Below are positions 13,501-17,830 of a DNA stretch of 17,830 bases, one piece after another (position 1 is the first letter of the stretch; every line of letters begins with the position of its first letter). This DNA is from an uncultured Pseudomonadota bacterium (lineage in GTDB: Bacteria; Pseudomonadota; Alphaproteobacteria; RF32; CAG-239), in assembly GCA_902796625.1 (NCBI GenBank), contig CADBPX010000011.1, positions 1 through 17,830 of the forward strand, written 5' to 3'. A program made the translations under genes and the position numbers. The notes beneath the pieces were generated by a model that worked only from the letters and a program-made list of their open reading frames with translations, had not been told where the DNA came from and made no database searches.

Positions 13501-14016
13501 GACGAACAAATTTTGCAACATTTTTATGTCGGCGATATCAATGTTGATTTGGGCCGCGGTTCAAGTGCTGCTTATATGCGTTTTGAAGATCAGTTCCAAG
13601 TTTGGTTAATTAATGCCGATTTCGTCAGTCTGGATCTGGACTGGCACAACTGGACATACAGCCATTTATGGGATCTACGCTACGGACGTTTTGTTGCGCC
13701 GAGTTCGGCCGAAAAAGAACAACAACGCCTGATGATCTTAATGAAAGAATTATTAAACACCCCAATACGGCAGATTTCCGTATTACCAAAAGAAGTGAAA
13801 CAACCCCTAAAAACCATTTCACTGCAGGTTGAAAATGGCGGTTACGTTTCTATTTCTTTGTATAAAGATAATAAATTTGCTTATGCCTATTATCAAATAA
13901 CCGCGGTTGAAAATAATGATTCATTGCAGGAAATTTTGCCGTACCTGAATGAAAAAACAGCCGTTTTTGACTTAACCGAATTGGAAAAAATCTTAAATGT
14001 CTTCAATATCGAATAA
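10540..14016 (+). CDS. Fused ABC-2 permease, GldG-like and DUF4340 protein
   Basis: A 1158-residue inner-membrane protein that combines parts usually encoded separately. Residues 1-about 245 are an ABC-2/GldF-like permease: FQSPLAYIYLL near the start, RLWSEEFRNKTI (71-82) and about six membrane segments. A further membrane helix at 257-277 begins the GldG-like region, with TLAPATRQVL (293-302), KILLLLDP (503-510) and LIAIGDSDF (672-680); it ends in a charged helical stretch and a membrane helix near 822-842. Another helix at about 863-882 starts a DUF4340-like periplasmic region to the end (FPDLKSQINEVNKLIL, then GDINVDLGRGSSAAYMRF). The frame is continuous through each junction, so this is a true fusion as read. 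GGAGG lies 6 nt before the ATG. The CDF gene overlaps its end by 20 bp. The exported substrate is unknown. Confidence 0.88.
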   Translation: MNKIWIVTKNELLRYFQSPLAYIYLLSFLILNGSFAIYFGNFFHRGQANLLAMFEFQPWLYLLFIPGIAMRLWSEEFRNKTIIQIITMPISVTALVWGKFLAAWLFCGLALLLTATFWLSVNWLGTPDNSVILLGYLASFTIAGCMLAISQTMSALTKNQVIALVLAVIANLAFFWSGIEYILAFCRLFMSDFIIDTIASFSFLSRFASLSRGLLELRDVIYFISIIFFFNFTTVLIINYKTSGTSGWLKSTSRTYFISAWLMLLVGLFGINMIANSLTRNIQYDATQEKFFTLAPATRQVLQQLPEPITAKLYFSPILEQRNSDLRLAFDRIRLLLQKYKSVAPDKFQYKIYYPKFLSQEEDVALAAGVQPIPLIDLNQNALFGLTLEDTLQNKEVIPFFTQNNLGAIEQSITEKIYQMHHHKKTVGILTNLPVFGETLNNGNALQDSWQFINELQQTYNVVKISADDDLTQPLDALMIIDPQDLSDDTVAKIKKYSQQGGKILLLLDPAHEASRLYSFKNQPLQASNLGELEKFWGIKLYLDYVVADLQNSITVDATIDYAKNPVFSQDIIQFRIPQSNMNPYHQITQNLHEMIVASTSVIAPQPEAYKNGSIKFTPLLKAGDISAIMTAKVVTDGLNPQQVLEYFSADDNQKILAAEIRGQQADNPFTLIAIGDSDFIYDSFWMNKDQFLQNNYVSAAFDNMNFVLNSLDYLTGDELLASLRGKQLKDRRFNDIEKLRRLNSFHYKKAENQIFTQMYAAQENLQKILQKRNFEERENFTADELTTIAQIKQQLASYRQNLSDLRYQAFADIQKISHRITFFNIALIPLLLSLLLALKYFWKTPIRNSAETLRLNRRWYTLAGICLALLICGLITTYCSQRSEIDTFENKAVFPDLKSQINEVNKLILKNNRQTLTFYRALDGDWHLKEHPLFLVYQDRIRRLLITMQDATFFAKKSAKAENLKTFNLEPLEQPNSKVTQISLLKDEQILQHFYVGDINVDLGRGSSAAYMRFEDQFQVWLINADFVSLDLDWHNWTYSHLWDLRYGRFVAPSSAEKEQQRLMILMKELLNTPIRQISVLPKEVKQPLKTISLQVENGGYVSISLYKDNKFAYAYYQITAVENNDSLQEILPYLNEKTAVFDLTELEKILNVFNIE

Positions 14017-14917
14017 TAAATTACAAAACCTTGCCGCAATTGCCAGTATAGCAACTGCCACATTGTTGTGTGTTCTTAAAGCCGGCGCCGCGATTGCTTC
14101 CGGTTCGCTGGCGATTTTGAGTTCAATGATTGACAGTTTATCGGATATTGCCGCTTCATTGATTACATTCATTGCCGTACGTTTTTCCCAAAAACCCTTA
14201 AGCTATACTCATCGTTACGGTTATGGTCGAGCCGAATCCATCAGCGCACTGTTTCAAGCCGCCTTCATCATCGGTTCGGCTTTGTTCATTATTTATGACG
14301 CTGCCGACCGTTTTTTTCACAATAAATTAATTGCTGATACAACTATCGGAATTGCCATTATGGTTATCTGCTTATTGTGTACTGTAATGCTTTTACTGTT
14401 GCAACGTTATGTTATCAAGAAAACCCAATCACTGGCAATTAAAGCGGACAGCCAACACTATTTGGTTGATCTGCTGTCAAATGCGGCCGTAATAATTTCA
14501 TTATTGGTAGTACAATATTGGCATTGGAAATGGTTTGATATCTTAACAGCAATTATAATAGCTCTGTATCTTATTTTTAATGCTTATGATCTGGCCAAAC
14601 AAGCCTTGAATGAATTAACCGATGCCGAACTTGCCGAACCGATAAAGCAACAAATTTTGCAAACGGCCTTGACCGAAAAAGGAGTTATGGGGGTTCACGA
14701 TTTACGCACACGCTGCGCCGGATCACAAATGTTTATTGAAATGCATGTTGAATTTGACGGCAAACAAACGCTTTATCAAACCCATGACTTATCGGAAAAA
14801 ATTGAAAACAAAATTATGCAAGACTTTCCAACGGCACAAGTAATTATTCATCAAGATCCCTATGGCATAAAAGAAAAGCGAATTGATCATGAAATCACGG
14901 GTTCTTGCCGGATTTAA
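13997..14917 (+). CDS. CDF-family divalent metal cation transporter (FieF/YiiP-like)
   Basis: A 306-residue inner-membrane cation diffusion facilitator that would export Zn2+, Fe2+ or related ions by proton antiport. The transport site is intact: D46-x3-D50 in the second membrane helix and H154-x3-D158 in the fifth, the D/D/H/D set of YiiP. The second, loop-located site is partly altered, with H72 kept but Tyr at 76 where YiiP has its second histidine. The cytoplasmic C-terminal domain retains the dimer-site ligands: H234 (GVHDLRTR), H250 (IEMH), H263 (QTHDLS) and H285/D287 (IIHQDP). Six membrane segments span about residues 10-200. The ATG lies 20 bp inside the end of the fusion gene, so it is translationally coupled to the ABC operon. 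Its stop overlaps the stop of the convergent kinase gene by 4 bp, with no terminator between. Confidence 0.95.
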   Translation: MSSISNNKLQNLAAIASIATATLLCVLKAGAAIASGSLAILSSMIDSLSDIAASLITFIAVRFSQKPLSYTHRYGYGRAESISALFQAAFIIGSALFIIYDAADRFFHNKLIADTTIGIAIMVICLLCTVMLLLLQRYVIKKTQSLAIKADSQHYLVDLLSNAAVIISLLVVQYWHWKWFDILTAIIIALYLIFNAYDLAKQALNELTDAELAEPIKQQILQTALTEKGVMGVHDLRTRCAGSQMFIEMHVEFDGKQTLYQTHDLSEKIENKIMQDFPTAQVIIHQDPYGIKEKRIDHEITGSCRI

Positions 14918-16575
14918 TTATCTTTATTCAGCATAAGCGGCAACTTAATTTTAAATTCCGTACCTTTACCGACACGGCTCTTAACGCTGATTGTTCCCTG
15001 TGCCTTCTTAATTAAACTGCTGACAATGGCTAAGCCCAACCCCGAACTGCGGTTAGCATCATTTGCCGAATAAAAAGGCTCAAAAATATGTTTCATTTTT
15101 TCCGCTTCTATTCCGATTCCGGTATCACTTATTGTCAGCGTAATTTGCTTTTTATCAGCCTTACCACCGATGTTCAGACTACCCCCGTTCGGCATGGCCT
15201 TTATGGCATTTTGCGCCAAATTCAAAATAATCATCTTAAAATCTGCCTCGTTAAACCGAATAATTGCATGGCTGTCAATGTTTGTATTAATGCTGATACC
15301 GCGTTTTTTGGCATCATAATCCAACATCAGCATCATGTCTTTCACCGCATTTTCAACATTAACCTCGGCCTGCTCGCTTTCCGAATATTGGGCTATACGT
15401 AACAATCTTTCCGGTGTTTTAATGGCATCAACCAACTGTTTATAGGCCATTAAAAGATATTTTTTACCTTCATTATCATCGGCAATATTTTTATATTCAC
15501 TATCCAGTACTCCTTCAATAATCATGCGGATAGCTCCTAAATTATTCTTCATTTCATGAGCAATTGAGGTAGAAAGAAAGGCCAGTGAAGAAACTTTTTG
15601 TTCGTGTGAAAATCGCACATCACGGCTTAAATCATGCAAGGCTTCCACAATGTAATAATCGTTCTTATCAGCACCAAAACGAAAGACATCGGCATTAACA
15701 TAAAGCGGAATCTTTCCCACTTCGTGAACAGTACGAAGCAAACCACTGCTTTTTTCCTCAAAGTAATGCAACGGGCAGTTATATTTACTCAAAGGGCAAC
15801 CGGAATCAGTGTAACCATAAGCCTGATAGCATTTCTTATTAATGCACGATTTTTTTATTTGCAACAATTTATAAAATGCCTTGTTAGCCATTAATACCTT
15901 GTAATTTTTATCAATAACCCGAATTCCGTCCGGAATGGTATCAATCAGTTGTTGCAGAAAATTTTCACGATTTTCCCGCTCTTGCAGATTTTGCTCAATG
16001 TTATCCAACATACGGTTAAATGTTGTATATAATATATCAAATTCATCATTCCAAAAACGATTGCGCCTCACCGCAATGCGGCTGGAAAAAATACCCTGCG
16101 AGACATTACGACTGATACTGATAAGTTTTTCGATCGGGAAGATAACCCATCTATCAAGCAAAAAGAATAAAATTATAATAAAAAGAATAACCGTGAACAA
16201 ACTAAGTCCGACAATTTTGGCACCGGTAATAATTGCCTCTTGGTTGTTATCATAATTTTTCTGCAATTCGGCATTTAATTTTTGTTCACGCGACAGTTCC
16301 TGCTCCGTGCGATTTAACTTTTGCGAAACGGTTCTTACATTCAAACTCTCCTTAATTTGCGGATATTCCACCGTTATATTCTGCAGTTCTTTCTGCAAAC
16401 GGATATTTTCATACAACAAATCAACGACATATTGGTTACGCATATAAATAGAGTTCTGATTGTCTTGCAGTTTTTGTGAATACAGATTAATGAAAATCAC
16501 AAAGAAAATTCCCACCAAGATAATTAAGAAAACCAACAAACTGTATAAAATTTTTTTATTAACACTGAAAAACAT
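14914..16575 (-). CDS. Membrane sensor histidine kinase with cysteine-bearing PAS domain
   Basis: A 553-residue inner-membrane two-component sensor. Membrane helices lie at about 9-31 and 118-141, flanking an 85-residue periplasmic region predicted to be helical (QKLNRTEQELSREQKLNAEL). A HAMP segment follows (about 142-198), then a PAS domain (about 203-315) that carries C244, C249, C260 and C267 in a KCYQAYGYTDSGCPLSKYNC context. The phosphoacceptor is H340 (SIAHEMKNNLG). The ATPase domain has an N-box NLAQNAIKAMPNGG (452-465), G1 DTGIGIE (484-490) and G2 SSGLGLAIV (510-518). The class is NtrB/PAS-like. No response regulator is encoded in the window. A GAGGA ribosome-binding site precedes the start, and the glucosaminidase gene ends 12 bases upstream, so the two are co-transcribed. 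The cysteines could bind a metal or Fe-S cluster or sense redox state; that is inference. Confidence 0.95.
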   Translation of the reverse strand: MFFSVNKKILYSLLVFLIILVGIFFVIFINLYSQKLQDNQNSIYMRNQYVVDLLYENIRLQKELQNITVEYPQIKESLNVRTVSQKLNRTEQELSREQKLNAELQKNYDNNQEAIITGAKIVGLSLFTVILFIIILFFLLDRWVIFPIEKLISISRNVSQGIFSSRIAVRRNRFWNDEFDILYTTFNRMLDNIEQNLQERENRENFLQQLIDTIPDGIRVIDKNYKVLMANKAFYKLLQIKKSCINKKCYQAYGYTDSGCPLSKYNCPLHYFEEKSSGLLRTVHEVGKIPLYVNADVFRFGADKNDYYIVEALHDLSRDVRFSHEQKVSSLAFLSTSIAHEMKNNLGAIRMIIEGVLDSEYKNIADDNEGKKYLLMAYKQLVDAIKTPERLLRIAQYSESEQAEVNVENAVKDMMLMLDYDAKKRGISINTNIDSHAIIRFNEADFKMIILNLAQNAIKAMPNGGSLNIGGKADKKQITLTISDTGIGIEAEKMKHIFEPFYSANDANRSSGLGLAIVSSLIKKAQGTISVKSRVGKGTEFKIKLPLMLNKDN

Positions 16576-16587
16576 TATTATATCCTC

Positions 16588-17475
16588 TTACGGCAAATCA
16601 TAAAGGTGTGGGGCAATATCCGTATTATTCAAACCATAAAACGACAGCGTAAAATCAATCAAACCGGCAATATTGCGCAAATTACTGTCGTGATACATAG
16701 TGGTTGCCATTTGCGGCCCGTACGGTTTTTGATCAACTTCGCGCTGTAACCGCCGCATTTCGCGAAAATACTCATAGTTGATATGTGTATTGAACTTCAA
16801 CGCCCGAGCCGCGATGCTGTCCTCCAGCGAATCGTAGGTTTTATAGCGATATTCGGCCTCTTTGTCATCGGCAGGCTTTATGCCGTTATTTGTGTACCAA
16901 ACTTCGTCTAAATATAAAGAGTTGGCTTGCTTGGCCAGACGGGAATGCCCCCACTCGGTATAGATTGAAGCTGTTGCCAACATAATAGACGGCGGCACAA
17001 CATCTACTTTCGTCAACAGTCTTTTAATCAAAACCGGCCACCTGGTTGCATCAGAAAGAGGGGTAAAAACATCATATTTCTGTGCCAACTCGTTAAGCCG
17101 TTGTTTTTGTTTATCACTTAAATCCGTCTTTGCTTGCCGATCCGCCGCGATTTTTTCTATCTCATTGCGTTCCGCCGTAATTTCCTCATTAACTTTCAAG
17201 ACTAACGGCAGCAACATTCTGATAAACAGACGATTTTTTTCTTCCGTTGACGGATCTTTATCCCAGTCAGACGGCAAATGACGGATATATATCCGCGGAA
17301 CCGCCAATTCCATCTGCGCAACATCTGTATAATTATACTTATTGAAAAGCTCTTCTATTTCTGCCGTTGTGGCCGATTGCACAAAAATTGCCCGATCTTT
17401 TTGCAATGTTACCGGCTTAGCAATTACCGGAGCGGCCAGAAGAAAAATCAACAATGAAATAACGAGCTTTTTCAT
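16588..17475 (-). CDS. Bax-like periplasmic glucosaminidase-family protein
   Basis: A 295-residue protein with a signal peptide (residues 1-19, probable cleavage after VIA). The central RLFIRMLLPLVLKVNEEI stretch (82-99) and the C-terminal domain (about 160-285, with WGHSRLAKQANSLY, the TYDSLEDSIAARALKFNTH segment and LRNIAGLIDFTL) match the Bax/glucosaminidase family, which acts on peptidoglycan glycan strands. In relatives the catalytic Glu sits in an A-L-E-S-G-W-G motif; here an ungapped alignment gives S-I-Y172-T-E174-W-G, so the usual Glu position is Tyr and a Glu appears two residues later. It may be inactive or use a shifted catalytic residue. The ATG at 17475 lies 1 base after the stop of the Nfu-type gene and uses GAGG inside that gene's end. 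An in-frame upstream start at 17577 would destroy the signal peptide and lies in the Nfu gene. Confidence 0.87.
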   Translation of the reverse strand: MKKLVISLLIFLLAAPVIAKPVTLQKDRAIFVQSATTAEIEELFNKYNYTDVAQMELAVPRIYIRHLPSDWDKDPSTEEKNRLFIRMLLPLVLKVNEEITAERNEIEKIAADRQAKTDLSDKQKQRLNELAQKYDVFTPLSDATRWPVLIKRLLTKVDVVPPSIMLATASIYTEWGHSRLAKQANSLYLDEVWYTNNGIKPADDKEAEYRYKTYDSLEDSIAARALKFNTHINYEYFREMRRLQREVDQKPYGPQMATTMYHDSNLRNIAGLIDFTLSFYGLNNTDIAPHLYDLP

Positions 17476-17476
17476 T

Positions 17477-17830
17477 CTATTCCTCAACCTGTATCTTTTG
17501 AATTTCCGGAATATAGCGGCACAATGTTTTACTGACAACATTGTTGAGAGTATTCTGAGCATACGGACAGCCGGCACAATGACCGGTAAATTGCACGCTT
17601 AGCACTCCATCGCTGAACTGCACAAATTGCAAATCGCCGCCATCGCGATTTAAAGTCGGGCGAATCAACGAATCCGCCAATATTTCTGCCGTAGTGATAA
17701 CCGGCAACTCGGCAGTATTGGTTATAAATTTACCGCCGGCTGATATATAATCGTCAATTTCGGCCAGCAACTGCAGTTTTATTTCCTCGTATTCCTGTTC
17801 ATTTTCATATTTTACAGCCAACAAATTTTC
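17477..17830 (-). CDS. NifU/Nfu-type Fe-S cluster scaffold protein, cut by right edge
   Basis: 117 residues are visible and the frame is open to the window edge, so the N-terminus is missing. Residues corresponding to the last 65 form the NifU C-terminal domain: LIRPTLNRDGGDLQFVQF, then GHCAGCPYAQNTLNNVV with the CxxC that holds a bridging [4Fe-4S] cluster. The preceding part (LLAVKYENEQEYEEIKLQLL) resembles the end of the Nfu N-terminal domain found in alphaproteobacterial proteins of about 185 residues, so a start within the window (two TTG codons near 17824) is less likely than one beyond it. The role is delivery of Fe-S clusters to target enzymes in the cytoplasm. It is first of the visible three-gene operon with the Bax-like protein and the histidine kinase. 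Confidence 0.93.
   Translation of the reverse strand, partial: ENLLAVKYENEQEYEEIKLQLLAEIDDYISAGGKFITNTAELPVITTAEILADSLIRPTLNRDGGDLQFVQFSDGVLSVQFTGHCAGCPYAQNTLNNVVSKTLCRYIPEIQKIQVEE

Overview
The window is AT-rich (roughly 40% GC by eye) and densely coded. It looks like a chromosomal segment of an alphaproteobacterium, possibly one of the uncultured AT-rich, host-associated lineages. The assignment rests on the tyrS/anmK pairing, an alphaproteobacterial-style uracil-DNA glycosylase (NVLPWRPPGNR motif), a compact bL28, an Nfu-type scaffold protein and a Bax-like glucosaminidase. It is inference from protein style, not from a marker phylogeny. I see no transposase, integrase, CRISPR array, rRNA or complete tRNA.

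Left end (1-2330). A partial XRE-like HTH gene runs off the left edge on the minus strand. Just upstream of it is a compact minus-strand transcription unit of about 148 nt, with its own promoter, two clean hairpins, a 7-bp loop/upstream pseudoknot and a rho-independent terminator that competes with an upstream stem. This looks like an unrecognised structured leader or small RNA. A TPR lipoprotein follows, divergent from a family-4-like uracil-DNA glycosylase.

Middle (2330-7270). The glycosylase is followed by a two-gene operon of secreted four-cysteine proteins that are diverged paralogues of each other. Then come a 70-residue membrane protein with a very good promoter and terminator, a cluster of palindromic interspersed repeats including one 104-bp element with terminal inverted repeats, a large cysteine-rich secreted protein on the minus strand, and rpmB (bL28).

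Right half (7380-17830). tyrS (minus) diverges from a tightly packed plus-strand operon. That operon holds an AnmK-like protein whose active-site motifs are largely lost, a GldA-type ABC ATPase, a 1158-residue fusion of ABC-2 permease, GldG-like and DUF4340 regions, and a CDF metal-cation transporter. The genes overlap or abut (17-bp overlap, 1-bp gap, 20-bp overlap). Convergent with it is a minus-strand operon: an Nfu-type Fe-S scaffold protein (cut by the right edge), a Bax-like periplasmic glucosaminidase-family protein with a displaced catalytic glutamate, and a membrane sensor histidine kinase whose PAS region carries a four-cysteine cluster.

The most unusual items are the pseudoknotted leader RNA, the degenerate AnmK encoded with the ABC system, the permease-GldG-DUF4340 fusion, the altered glucosaminidase motif and the cysteine-rich secreted proteins.
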